Of a stretch of 64,000 nt of DNA, positions 31,564 through 42,017 are shown in pieces (position 1 is the first letter of the stretch; each line of letters starts with the position of its first letter). The translations under genes and the position numbers were made by a program. The stretch lies in NCBI RefSeq assembly GCF_027887165.1, contig NC_077227.1:442387895-442451894 (forward strand), written 5' to 3'. This stretch comes from Monodelphis domestica (lineage: Eukaryota > Chordata > Mammalia > Didelphimorphia > Didelphidae). The notes below the pieces were generated by a model. That model made no database searches, was not told where the DNA came from, and saw only the letters and a list, made by a program, of their open reading frames with translations.

Positions 31564-31604
31564 AAGACAATAGTCATTCTCGATCACTGAGAGACTACCG
31601 CTGC
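31564..31604 (+). other. LINE 3' end with stem-loop
   Basis: A very short 3' UTR of about 50 bp follows the stop. The other copy forms a perfect 6-bp stem (TCTCGG-ATA-CCGAGA) here; in this copy the stem is degraded (attctcgatcactgagaga). No poly(A) is present. Confidence 0.6.
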
Positions 31605-31616
31605 TATAATAAGGAC
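31605..31616 (+). repeat. LINE target-site duplication, right copy
   Basis: tataataaggac, identical to the two left units. Confidence 0.8.
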
Positions 31617-31695
31617 TACAGTGACCTTGGCTAAGTACCTTTTCTTCTCCAGATCTCAATTTCTTCCTCAGTAAAATGAAGGAATTGGACTAGAG
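31617..31695 (+). repeat. THER1-like SINE, part 1
   Basis: 'gtgaccttggctaagtacc', 'cctcagtaaaatgaaggaa', 'ttggactagag'. It continues at 31911 ('ctagaagaactttaaggct') after a MITE. Confidence 0.6.
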
Positions 31696-31910
31696 CAGTG
31701 ATGATGAACCTTTTAGAGATTGAGTGCCCAAACTGCAACCCTCACACTGCATGAGAGCTGCCCCTTTACCCTAGACAGGGGAGGGAGGATATTCTCTCAT
31801 TGGTCTGTTGGGCAGAGAGGCAGGTGATGGGAGAAATGTCCTCAGGCATGCATAGAGAAGGGGAAGGGAGCTACCCCTCCAGCATGTGTGCCATAGGTTC
31901 AGCAACATGG
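31696..31910 (+). mobile_element. hAT-type MITE, copy 2
   Basis: Terminal inverted repeats CAGTGATGATGAACC and CCATGTTGCTGAACC (complement of the right end). An 8-bp TSD, gactagag (31688-31695) and ggctagaa (31911-31918), has two mismatches. It is 215 bp long and inserted into a THER1-like SINE. Confidence 0.75.
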
Positions 31911-31999
31911 GGCTAGAAGAACTTTAAGGCTTTCAGCTCTAAAGTTCTAATGTTCAAAACTTCCTAATTCTGAGATCAATCAGAGTCTGCAGGTTCCTG

Positions 32000-32560
32000 C
32001 AGATGTCCAGTCTCCTCCCACTCTCACCCCTCTCTCTGGGGTAAATTTAAGTTGTCAACTTGTGTGGCTATTGCCTCTTACTTATCTATCACCTATATGT
32101 CATCTCTTGGCTTCAGCAATTCCCTAGGAGGAAGAAACAGATGCTACTGAGCAGATGGACAGGAGAAGGTTACCAGGCTAGATTTTGTTTCTGACCCTGA
32201 GTAGGCAGAGCCCTTCAAAATGTAAAGATTAAAATTAATATACAATAACTAAATATTATGTCTTATTAATAATAACTAAAGCAAAAGAACTACCTGAATT
32301 CATCCTGGTCACAGGGGAAAAAAAAGAGAGCATGGGAGGAGCATACATTCACTTAAAGATTAATAATGTGATCTTGCCAATGTGGAGATGCAGGAGAGAT
32401 TATAGGGGATTTTGGGAAATACTAAGGACTTCTGGGGAATGAAGTCAAAGGTTCAAAATCTCCATTTATATAGAGATAAGAGTTTTTATTGTGTTTTATT
32501 TTTGAAAGATCCACTTAGCTGTGCACTATATTGGTGCTGGAATTATATAAATGTGAGAAG
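32000..32560. other. no recognised feature
   Basis: AT-rich around 32220-32280. No gene or named repeat. Confidence 0.4.
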
Positions 32561-32564
32561 TGAA

Positions 32565-32765
32565 TCAATTAGTTAACAGGTATTTTAAAAAGCTTGACTA
32601 TGTTGCAGGCACTGTGCTAAGTTCTAAAGATACAAAGATAGGCAAAAACAGCCCCTGCTATCAAATAGTGTGCAGCCTCCTGGCAGGGCAGCATCTAATT
32701 AATCTGTTACATACAAGAAGCACTTAGAATAGATGGAAGGTAATCTGGCAGGGGAAGGCTTCAGC
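32565..32765 (+). repeat. old dispersed repeat (5284 family)
   Basis: 'ggcactgtgctaagttctaa', 'agatacaaagataggcaaa', 'ggggaaggcttcagcagctt'. Confidence 0.6.
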
Positions 32766-33026
32766 AGCTTCTGGTGGGGAATGGGGGCGGGGGGAAGATA
32801 AGGAAAAGACTGGTGGATGGTGTGATTGCATCTATGTTTGGATGCTATATACTGTAGGGGTTCTCAAGTTCCTTTTAGTAGAGGAGTGTGGGGTGTGAAA
32901 TTTGACCTTGGTACCACTTTCTCCTGACTCCTTTCCCTCTGACTGACTAGTGTAACATTTAAAATAGTGGGAGACATAAACTGTAAGAGATAAAAGAGTG
33001 TGTGAGTAAATTGTGACCGCAGGAAA

Positions 33027-34093
33027 TATGTTTTCACTACAGTGTTTTGTTTCAAATCAAATATAAGGTGGTCACCAGGGAAATATTCCCAATTATGAAT
33101 ATACCCAAGTCAACTGGGTTTTATAGAGACTTTAATTAATAATACAATGAGGAATTAAAGAAAGAGAGAAAGAGTAAGAAAGGAATAAGTATGAAGGGCC
33201 TTAAGCCAACATGGCCTAGACCTGAGTCTTAAGAGAGAGAGATCAGTCAGTCAGTCTTTATCACTCACCACAAGGTCTGTCTAAGCAAGGATTCTAGTGA
33301 CACCAGGCCAGACCCATCTCAGCTGACTTCACCAGAGAGAGTTCCAGCCAGAGTCCTCCTCAAAGAGCCTTCCAGCCAGAGACTATTTCAAAGGGCCTCT
33401 CTCCAGAGCCTCCAGAGAGACAGAGTCCCCTCAGAGGAGCTCCAGCGAGACCTCCTTAGAGATTGTCCTCCAAGAGCTTCCCTTCTCCAGAGCCTCTCTC
33501 AAGAGATTCTTCCCAAGTGATCCTCATAAGAGCTTTCTCCAAAAGGATTCTCTTTCAAGAGATTCTGCTTTTTCTTATATAGGGGGTTTTCTCCTATGTC
33601 ACCTCTCCTAAGCCCTTACATCTACCAATCACAGTAGATGTTTTCCAAAGGACAACCCATTCTAAAAACACTGCTGGGTCGACTAATCCCCTCAGTAAGT
33701 GTGAACCAGAGAAAACACAGCTGAGTCAACTAATCCCCTCAAAAGAAAACCTCTAAGTAAGTTTTCACCTCTTTGCTCCTGGCAAGTTTACAAGTTGCCC
33801 GACCTTTATAGGTACCTAGCATCCCATTGTATCAATTCTAAAAACAGGCATGGCTCAAAGAACTCCCTGCCTCACCATAAGCATGGGTCCAAGTACTTTC
33901 ATTGTTTAGCAAGGAGTTTTCTCCCCTAAAGCAGTCTTAAGTACAGGTGGAGTAGAGGTCCTCCCATTTCTGATCCTGGTGAGTTCTTACATCAAAATGG
34001 GGAATGTTCCCGGTAGGGAATTTGTTCCAATGGAGGATTCCTCAATGTAGAAATTTTTGACATTCACAAGTCTGAGAAATTTCAAGATTTACA
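33027..34093 (-). mobile_element. endogenous retrovirus solo LTR, family 1, copy 2 (long variant)
   Basis: Inverted relative of 18284-19132. Plus-strand reading starts 'tgttttcactacagtgttt', passes 'aatatacccaagtcaactgg' and 'caatcacagtagatgtttt', and ends 'cacaagtctgag' ... 'gatttaca'. It is about 1.07 kb long, compared with 0.82-0.85 kb for the other two copies. The extra length lies in a degenerate 'agagcctccagagagac'-type repeat region at about 33290-33560. No internal region is attached. Confidence 0.7.
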
Positions 34094-34639
34094 CTATAAA
34101 GCTCAGTCTCAGGACCTGGGAAGTTGTGAATACTTGAGATACATCTAACAATGAGTATATTAATTATACAATTACCAGGAAGAACAATGAAATAAAAAAA
34201 ATTAAAGTAATTAAAATTAAAATTAAAAAATTAAAGTAAAAAGCCAGGCTTTTAAGAAAGTCCAACATATAAAAGTGCTATCTTATAAAACACAAATCCA
34301 ATTTATATAACATTTCATTACAGATTTCTTTAGCTAGTGAACTCAATGAATATATTTAAATAAGACTAAATAAAATTTAAAACATTTTAATATATGAATG
34401 TACCTATTGCATAAAGTAAGGTATATCTATACCATGAAGAACATTTTTTTCCAAGGTAAAAAAAGAGTTCATTTTGGGGGGGAGGAGGGACAATCTACAG
34501 GAAAGGGAGAAAAGCAAGTAACAGCTGGTAGATTTTTATAAGAGGGAGAAAAAAAGAAACCAACATTTTAAGTAGAAAAAAAATTTTTTTAGAGAGATTA
34601 CAGTATGCTACTGATTAGATGGGGAAAACAGAAAAGCAC
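34094..34639. other. AT-rich unrecognised sequence
   Basis: Many A/T runs (for example 34190-34260). No feature supported. Confidence 0.4.
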
Positions 34640-34749
34640 AGATTTAGAGTCAGAAGAGATCTGAATCGATATTTAGTTCAACTCCCTCACTTCAGAGATA
34701 AGGAAATGGAGCCTTTGGGATATTAAATAAATCACATAAGACCATAGAG
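34640..34749 (+). repeat. THER1/MIR-like SINE fragment
   Basis: 'cagatttagagtcagaagag', 'ttagttcaactccctcactt' and 'tcacataagaccatagagg'. It abuts the type B SINE. Confidence 0.6.
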
Positions 34750-34979
34750 GGAGGCTGGGTTGCACAGTGGAGAGTACAGGGCCTGGAGTCAGGAAGACTT
34801 ATCTTTATGAGTTCAAATCTGGTCTCAGACGCTTACAAGCTGTGTCACTCTAGGCAAGTCACTTAACCCTGTTTGCCTCAGTTCCTCATCTATGAAAAAT
34901 GAGCTGGAGAAGGAAATGTCAAACCTTTCCAAGTAAACTATAGATGAAATCACCAAGAATTAGACACACTGAACAACAG
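34750..34979 (+). mobile_element. SINE type B
   Basis: Head 'aggctgggttgcacagtgg', B box 'gagttcaaatctggtctca', 'ctggagaaggaaatgtcaaa' and tail 'cacactgaacaacag'. Confidence 0.85.
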
Positions 34980-34984
34980 TGGGC

Positions 34985-35150
34985 TTAATGGGTTACATTC
35001 TTATCCCAGGAAAGATCTCCTATGAACACTTGGTCCAAATCTCTTGTTTTACAGCTGAAAAAATTGAGGATCAGGGAGGTCAAGTGACTTGCTCAAGTTT
35101 TCACAGGAAGCTTGAGGCTGAATTTGAACCCAGGACCTCAGATTTCAGCT
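34985..35150 (+). repeat. THER1/MIR-like SINE fragment
   Basis: 'acagctgaaaaaattgagg', 'gtcaagtgacttgctcaag', 'tgaatttgaacccaggacc'. Confidence 0.6.
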
Positions 35151-35631
35151 TGAATGTACTTCTTACTTTCTACCACATTTGGATTCTCCAAAGGTTTCTT
35201 GAAGAGAAGTTTTTAGGGAGACTCTGAAAATCATGCAAGAGCCTGTCTACTCTTAAGTCAAAGTGTCTGATCTCCTTGAAGCAGACTTGCTTAGAGGGTC
35301 ATTTTACCCTGTCTCAGAACAGGACTCTGCCTCCTCACACCAGGTCTCTCTGCAGTACTTTTGAAATATTCATGTTTCCAAAGGCCTTAAATGGGAGGAA
35401 GCAATGTTGACAACAGCCCAGAGGACAGCCTTTTTTTTTCTTTTTATTGACTGATGAATCTGCTTTCAGATGAACTCTTTTCAAGAGAATTGTTTTTAAT
35501 GACTTAGAAATGTTTCCTTCCTCATTGAATGACTTCATGTGACTAATCATATTTTGGCTTCTGAATGTAGCAGAGTTGGTCAAGTGTTTGTATATGTGTC
35601 TACCTAAACCTGTAGTCCGTACAATAAGTTT
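35151..35631. other. no recognised feature
   Basis: Unique-looking sequence. Confidence 0.4.
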
Positions 35632-35811
35632 AATCTTAGAATTAATACTGTTCATTGGTTCCAAGGCAGAAGAGCGGTAAGGGCTAGACAGTGGGGATTA
35701 AGTGACTTGCCCAGGGTCATACAGCTGGGAATTGTCTGAGGCAAGATTTGAACCCAGGACCTTCCATCTCTGGGCTTGGCTTTTAATCCACTGAGTCACC
35801 CAGCTGCCCCC
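35632..35811 (-). mobile_element. SINE type A, antisense
   Basis: Tail and core complement ('attggttccaaggcagaag'), B-box complement ('gatttgaacccaggacct') and head complement ('cacccagctgccccc'). Confidence 0.85.
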
Positions 35812-35948
35812 AGGAAGATGTCTTTTAAACATTACATTTTATAGTTGGGGGTAAGAGGGAAAAAGTAGAGGCAGGAAGGTTCCTCTCCCAAAGAAGACCC
35901 TTACAGAGTAGCTACCTTACTGAACATCAATTTTTCTTTCTGTGAAAT

Positions 35949-36696
35949 TGTTGTGGGGTGAAGAGGTGAACTCCTGGGGTTCAGGAAGTGTACCTTTTGC
36001 AAGAATGCAAGTCTCTAAACTTTGTCTTAAGACTAAAGAGAAATTTATTAATTTGGAAAGTAATGTTGAATCTGACCAGGAGGCAGCATAGGTGGAAGCC
36101 TGCCTCCTAGGTGGAACAGCATGGGTGGAAGAGCTGCTCCTCAGGAGGACAGCAAGACATCATGAGTGGAGCAACCTGGAGGGCTGCTTCCTGAATGCCT
36201 CCATTCTGGGGTTTTTATATTCTTCTACAGCTGTGAGGGTGTGACTCTGGGGCAAGGGATTGGGGGGTGGGGGAGGCTAGCCCAAGGGCTTGGGGGTGGT
36301 TCTCGTGATTTGGAGGATGAAGTATAAGGTGTGTCTCTGTCCATCTCAGTTCAATGGGGCGATCAAAGGAGGGTAATCTCCAAGGTCTGGTGTCTGGGGT
36401 TGGGAGTCACTGAGTTTTGGGGGGTACAGTGCCCATGCCAGGAACACACAATAGGAGACAACCACCTGGAGTCTCGTTGGCAAAGACTTGGCAGGGGTGC
36501 AGAGCCAGCATTGGGGAACAGCTCCTTTTCCCCTCTGCCCAGTCTCGGGGACATTTTTTTGCTTGTCCCACCCCTCTGTTCAGTCCAAAGCAAACACTTT
36601 CTCTCTTAGCTCTCTCCCCTTATGGAGGGGGTGGGTTGGGGGGTTCACAGACAGCTTGAATTTGCCCTATGGGCACTGACTTGTTAAAGTTGGCCA
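35949..36696 (-). mobile_element. probable endogenous retrovirus LTR (further family), antisense
   Basis: Plus-strand reading begins TGTTGTGGGGTGAAGAGG. On the minus strand a TATA box, 'gaatataaaaacccc' (about 36208-36222), lies upstream of a poly(A)-signal area, 'ttaataaatttctcttt' (about 36045), with the right spacing. The minus-sense start would be TGGCCAACTTTAAC. U3 is unusually G-rich on the plus strand. The sequence beyond it (36697-37080) may be related internal DNA but I recognise no retroviral domain in it. Confidence 0.5.
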
Positions 36697-37539
36697 ATTT
36701 TTAATTTTTTAGCTTATTTATTATTATTATTAACCAGTTTTAACCTAAATTAAAGGTTCCCTAATACTGACCCAGTGTCTCCCTTCTATGGTACTGGTTA
36801 GGGTCCTGACCCAAGGTACACCCTCTCTGGCTGGCTCCCCTCTGAATCAGAGTAGCTACGAATTGGGGGTCATTTGCTGGCTCTACAGAAGGCCGGCTTT
36901 TGGCCACATCTCTGCCAACACCCAGTGGGGAGGACGCCAGCGGAATAGGAGAGGGATGGGCCACAGATCAAACCTGATCCCTCTTCCTAGTAGGTTTTCA
37001 GGTGAAACTTATGGACAAGGGAGTCCCCTGAGTCATACTCTGGAGGCAGCTGCCTAGTCATTCTAAGCATAAAGTTGGCCCAATACCAGTTACTTAAAAA
37101 TTATTCTAAACTTAGTAACCATTGATAGTAGCTATTAAGATACAGAGAGGCAAAGTGACGAAGGACACTGACTGGGACTCTGCCTGCAGCTGCTTTCTCC
37201 ATGACACTCCCTCCTCTCTCTTACCACCTCCTCCCCAGCCTCTTCGCCAAGAGCCTCCATGCACTGAGCATTTATCCTTTCCTGTCTACGCCTTCTCCAG
37301 GTCTGGAACCATGAACATGATCACGTTTGCTCTTTTATTGTTAGTGGATGCCAGCAGAGGTGGGCTGGAGCCAGTTTCTACTGGCTCCCAAGATCTAATT
37401 GGTAAATTTTCAGTGTGAATATTTGCATATTGGAAGTGGCAAACTACAAATCAGGACTCAATTTATTGTTTTGTTGACTGTCTAGACTTAAAAAAAGTGA
37501 CCAGAGAAAATTTTAATAATGCAAATTAAACTTAAAAGC
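36697..37539. other. 0.8 kb of unrecognised sequence
   Basis: Possibly partly linked to the LTR on its left. Otherwise unassigned. Confidence 0.35.
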
Positions 37540-37850
37540 ATGTCCTACATTTCTGTCCTCCTCCCTTTCCCCCACCCACCAGAACTGGTTGTTATACATT
37601 TACCAGCATACTACTAGATGTATTAAAATACCTTCCTCAGATGTCACTCATCCAGTTTAGTAGCTTTTCAGACCAAAGTGCCCACTTCTGACTACCACTT
37701 TCCTACATTTATTTCTTCCTTGGAATGTAAGCTTTTTTGAAGGCAGGAGCTAGCTTTGCTTTTGTGTTTATATCCTGAGGGTTTAGCAAAAGCCTGAGGA
37801 ATCATAGAGCTTAATAAATGCTTATTTATTCATGCATTCATTCATTCTTG
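37540..37850 (+). mobile_element. L2 3' end
   Basis: 'tccttggaatgtaagctttt', 'ttgaaggcaggagctagct', 'gagcttaataaatgcttat', ending in (attc)n, the L2 3' microsatellite. Confidence 0.75.
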
Positions 37851-38340
37851 CCATAATGAACTGGAGGAATTCCATGGGGACTGGAACAACCTCCAGGAAG
37901 TGATGCAGAGTGAAAGGAGCAGAACCAGGAGAACATTCTACACAGAGACTGAGACACTGTGGCACAATCGAATGTAATTGATTTTTCCATTAGTGGCAAT
38001 TCAGTGATCCAGAACACCTCGGAGGGATCTGTGAGAAAGAGTGCTATCCACATTCAGAGGAAAAACTGTGGGAGCAGAAACACGGAAGAAAAACAAAGGC
38101 TTGAATACATGGATCGAAGGGATGTGGTTGGGGATGTAGACTCAGAATGAACATCCTAGTGCAAACACCAACAACATGGAAAAGGGTTCTGATCAAGGAC
38201 ACATGTAATACCCAGTGGAATTGTGTGTTGGCTATGGGAAGGGGAGGGGAAGGAGAGGGAGGGAAAGAAGATGATTCTTGTAACCAAGGAATAATGTTCT
38301 AAATTGACTAATTAAATAAAATTCTCAAAAAAAAAAAAAG
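37851..38340 (+). mobile_element. 5'-truncated L1 3' end with poly(A)
   Basis: Plus-strand marsupial L1 3' UTR: 'actggaggaattccatggg', 'aggagcagaaccaggagaac', 'ggggatgtagactcagaatg', 'ggacacatgtaatacccag', G-rich block, 'ctaattaaataaaattctc' and A13. It abuts the end of the preceding L2. Confidence 0.85.
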
Positions 38341-38410
38341 AAAGAACATGATTCACGTAACCATGGAAAAATATTCTAAATTAATTAAATAAACTTATAT
38401 TCTTAAAAAA
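38341..38410 (+). mobile_element. second short L1 3' tip with poly(A)
   Basis: 'aaagaacatgattcacgtaa' and 'ccatggaaaaatattctaaa' repeat the last 70 bp of the L1 end and again finish in an A-run. It is either an independent short insertion or a tail duplication. Confidence 0.7.
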
Positions 38411-38739
38411 AAGATGAGGAGAAGTTGGAGTTAAAAGTGAACATTTATCCATTAACTGGTCTGCAGAGGGGATTTCCTATTCTTCCATGTCAGGGAGTGG
38501 AGGAATGATGGACAATTGAAGCCTGGTTCTTGTGAGCATGGGCAGCATCCTTGAGTGGAGGCTGAGGGAATGTGATTTTAAAGGAAGGCCTAGTGCTATG
38601 TAATGGGGAGGTGGCCCTTCTTCCTTTTTCAGAACATACTCCTTAAGTGACTTACCTGTGTTCTTGATGAAAAGTATTTAAATTAGCTGCTACATCTATA
38701 AATAATGTTTTATTGAGCCCTTTCTTGCAATTAAGACCA

Positions 38740-39852
38740 CCTCCTTCCCTCTCTCTCCTGCTTCTGACCTCATTTAATCAATATTGATTGCTTCAAAGTC
38801 ACTAATGATCTCTTAATTGCCAAATCTAAAGGCTTTTTCTCAATCCTCATCTTTCTTGACTCTCTGTAGCCTTTGGCACTGTTGGTCATCCTTTTCTTTA
38901 TAATATTTTTTCTGTAGGTTTTCATGATCTTTCCTGGTTCTCCTCCTAGTTATCTGGCCATTCCTCTTTTTCCTTTGCTGGATCTGCATCTAGGTCACTT
39001 GTACCCACCTAGATGCTTCCCAGGGCTCTGTCTTGGGCACCCCTCCCATATTTCACTTGGAGATTTCATTAATTCCCATTGAGTCCATGATCATCTCTGT
39101 TCTGGTGATTCTCACATTTTCTTCCATGTCCCTAACTGAGATCAATCTCATTTCTTCAAATGTTCATTAGACATTTTGTACTGGATGTTCTGTAAATATC
39201 TTACACTTAATGTGTCCCAGACTGAACTGATCTTTCCCCTCAAATCCTCTCCTCTTCCTAACTTAATTATTACTTTCAAAGGTACCACCACTGTGTCTTT
39301 CACCCAGGCTCTCCACTTAGGGCTCATCATTTTTTCTCACTCTCCCATAACCATACTTGCCAAGGCCTGTTATTTTTCCATTTGTAACATCTCTCATAAA
39401 TGTCCTTTTCTCTTCTCTCCTATTGCCACTACCCTGGTGTAGGCCCTCATCTCCTCAAACCTGGACTATTGCAACAATTGGACATCTCTGCTCTAAGTCT
39501 CACCTAACTCTAGTTTATCCTCCATCCAATTGCCAAAGTCATCTTCCTAAAGTGACCAATTCACTCTCCCTCCCCTTACTCAATATAGTCTAAAGCCTCC
39601 CTATTACCTCCAGGATCAAATATAAAATTCTCTGTTTGGCTTTCAAAATCCTTCATAATGGGCTCCTTTATATCTTTTCATTCTTTTTATATCTTATGTC
39701 TTTGCTGCAAGTTCCCTGCAGTCTAATAACTCTGGCCTTCTAGCTGTTCCTCCAATAAAAAACTCCTCCTAACTATGGACATTTTCACTAGCTCTCTCTA
39801 ATGCCTGGAATACTGTCCCATCCCATCTCTGCCTCCTGACTTTTCTAGCTTG
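38740..39852 (+). mobile_element. L2 ORF2 fragment, left part
   Basis: Long L2 (CR1 clade) segment. It contains decayed RT text, for example the 'SQGSVLG' block at about 39015-39035, the 'MCPRLN' relative of 'LNMSKTEL' at about 39210, a stretch at 39176-39442 read as SFTQALHLGLIIF, and 'ccaggatcaaatataaaatt' near 39610. It is split by the LTR at 39853 and resumes at 40748. Confidence 0.8.
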
Positions 39853-40153
39853 TGTCAACCTTTAAAAACACAGAATCACTAAAGTAGTTACAAAGAACAA
39901 GTCTTTAATCAAAACATCACACACAGTCATACATATACACAACACCACACAGAGTCAAGTTCTGGGACTCTGGGAACACTATCTCTGGGAAAATGTACCA
40001 GGAATAGAAATCTTCACTCTAGGGAAATTTCCTCATGGAAATTTCCAATGAACTGAAGAACTTGGGGTCCTATATAAGATTTGGGGAATAAAGGAAAGGC
40101 AGGACAATTGATTGGTTTACCTAGAAATAAAGGAAGGAGGAATTCAGCTAGGC

Positions 40154-40318
40154 TGTATTGGGGAACTCCCCCTCTCCACAGTGCAAGAGTTTATTTCTCA
40201 CATCTTCCAACCCTCTGCCCAGCAGCCCAATGGGAGTGCTTCATTCCTCCCTGTCTGGGGTAAGGGGGAGGTGTGAGGGTGTAGTTTGGGCACTTGGTCC
40301 CTAAAAGGTTCACCACCA
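40154..40318 (-). mobile_element. hAT-type MITE, copy 3
   Basis: Terminal text matches the other two copies at one end ('ggttcaccacca'; minus sense TGGTGGTGAACC). 8-bp flanks agctaggc (40146-40153) and agctaggg (40319-40326) are a TSD with one mismatch. It is 165 bp, the shortest copy, and lies inside an LTR at a different site from copy 1. Confidence 0.7.
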
Positions 40319-40403
40319 AGCTAGGGTGTGAACTATCTGGGAGAGACCTAGAAGCAATGGGAGAAACTTCTAAGACAAAAGAGTACTTAAGATTTGATTA
40401 TAG

Positions 40404-40600
40404 GGGGCAGCTGAGTGGCTCAGTGGATTGATAGCCAGGCCTAGAGATGGGAGGTTCTAGGTTCAAATCTGGCCTCATATACTTTCTAGTTGTGTAATCC
40501 TGGGCAAGTCAATTATCCCCCATTGCCCAACCCTTATCAGTCTTCTGCCCTGGAACCAATATATAGTATTGATTCCAAGATGAAAAGTAAAGGTTTTAAA
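40404..40600 (+). mobile_element. SINE type A, nested in an LTR
   Basis: Full-length with head 'ggggcagctgagtggctcag', B box and 'agtaaaggttttaaa' tail. atttgattata (40391-40401 and again at 40614-40624) is the TSD. Confidence 0.9.
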
Positions 40601-40747
40601 GAACCCCAAAACATTTGATTATATCCACTATTATCTAGGCTGAGATCACTGGGTACTTGAAGGTTTATTGTTCAGTCTAGGACAAACCTACTAATCCTAT
40701 CTAGGGTGATTCAGGAGTGCCTGAATGTTTCATAAAATAACTTGTCA

Positions 40748-40935
40748 CTTGTATCAAGTTCCAGATAAAATCTCTTCTATAAGGTCTTTCCCAATCCCCC
40801 TTAATTCTAATGCCTTTGTAATATAATAAACTTTGTAAGTTACATATAGCTTGTTTATACGTGATTGTTTATATGCTCTCTCTCCCATTAGACTAAAGCT
40901 GGGGAGTGTCCCTTTTGCTAAAGAATAAACTGCTG
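40748..40935 (+). mobile_element. L2 3' UTR, right part
   Basis: 'gataaaatctcttctataag', 'cccccttaattctaatgcc', 'acatatagcttgtttatac', 'cattagactaaagctgggg': collinear with the left part ending at 39852. Confidence 0.8.
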
Positions 40936-41193
40936 TCTTCTACTTTGGTTTGTGAACATCTTTCAGTGGTGGGGTCCACTGTCCACAACCTTGTTCCATG
41001 CAGATTGAAGGCAAAAACAAAGAACATGAAGAGAAAGACTGAAGCAAAGGGAGAGAGGGAAAAGTAGTTAGGATAATAATAAAAATAATAATAATAGAGA
41101 CAAATCCCAGAATTCAGGAGCATGGAGTATAGCCGTGAAAATGTGGTTTTCCAAGACTGTGAATTGCCAAAACTGTAAAGGTTTCAGCCAAAC

Positions 41194-42017
41194 TGTAAAG
41201 ATAATTTTTAGTGTCTTGATTTAAAATCTAAAATTAAGTGGTCGCCATGGGAAAATTCCCAAATATGAAAATACCCAAGTCAGCTGGGTTTTATGGAGAT
41301 TTAATTAATACAAATGAAGGAATTAAGGGAAGGAGAGAGAGAGGAAGAGAGAGAGAGAGTAGCCAAGCAGTAGGAAAGGGCCTAGGCCAAAATGGCCTGA
41401 GCCTAAGGGAGAGTGAGTCAGTCTTTATCACGCACCACAATATCATCTTCAAGCAAGCTCCAGTCCTCCACTGAACTGCTGAACTCCTAAACTGAGTTCA
41501 GAGCTCCAATTCAGCTTCCAAATTAAACTTAATTCTCTTTTTAAAGAAATTTTCTCTTATGTCATCTCCCCTAAATTTTCACATCTACCAATCACAGTAG
41601 ACGCTTTTTCCCAGGACTGCCCATTCTTAGTTCTCACCACTCTTTAGTTATTACCTTCTCTGGGTATATTATATCTTCTGAGTATTTCACATCTCTTTTG
41701 TTAAGCTTTCCTTTTGTAAGTTGCTTGATCTTTTAGTGATTAATTTAACCTTTATAGGTACTTAGCACCCTTTTGTATTAGATCTAAAAATAGACCTAGC
41801 TTAAGGTTTTAGCTTTACTATAAGTATGAGTTAGGGATTTTCCATTGTTCAATCAGGAATTTTACAACTTTATCTTCCCCTAAGGCACTGTCTGAGCAGG
41901 GTGGAGTAATTTTAATAATTCTCAATACATTCCTGACCAAGTACCTCCATTGTTAAAAATGGGGAATAACTCAATCAAATCTTCTGAAGTAGAGTCTGAG
42001 CAGTTTTAAGATTCACA
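41194..42017 (-). mobile_element. endogenous retrovirus solo LTR, family 1, copy 3
   Basis: Plus-strand reading runs from TGTAAAGATAATTTTTAGTG to TTTTAAGATTCACA, the exact mirror of the LTR at 18284. Internal landmarks 'caatcacagtagacgct' and 'gaaaatacccaagtcagct' match both other copies. No internal region is present. Confidence 0.75.

Larger units (their letters stand above)
29296..31604 (+). mobile_element. APE-type non-LTR retrotransposon (RTE-like), 5'-truncated copy
   Basis: 2.3-kb copy on the plus strand. It begins inside the linker between endonuclease and reverse transcriptase (first residues EKWNQF) and ends 'gagactaccgctgc' without poly(A). Collinear with the minus-strand copy at 42763-46285; a 199-residue stretch of RT differs at 12 positions by my count. 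The coding region is cut by frameshifts and stops. Repeated 12-mers at both ends show TPRT-style insertion. The clade is uncertain: the domain order (APE-RT-C2H2) and single ORF suggest RTE or a relative. CpG content is higher than in the surrounding AT-rich DNA. Confidence 0.85.
39853..40747 (-). mobile_element. endogenous retrovirus solo LTR, family 3, copy 2 (with SINE and MITE inside)
   Basis: Plus-strand ends TGTCAACCTTTAAAAACA and ...AACTTGTCA, flanked by a 4-bp direct repeat cttg (39849-39852 and 40748-40751). That TSD, together with the collinear L2 halves on each side, gives exact boundaries. Minus-sense TATA area 'cttatataggacccc' near 40068. It contains a type A SINE (40404-40600) and a MITE (40154-40318). 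No internal retroviral region is present. Confidence 0.85.

Noticed and set aside
36697-37080. Possible retroviral internal region beside the 36-kb LTR
   Set aside because: I cannot recognise any retroviral domain in it, so it is left unassigned.
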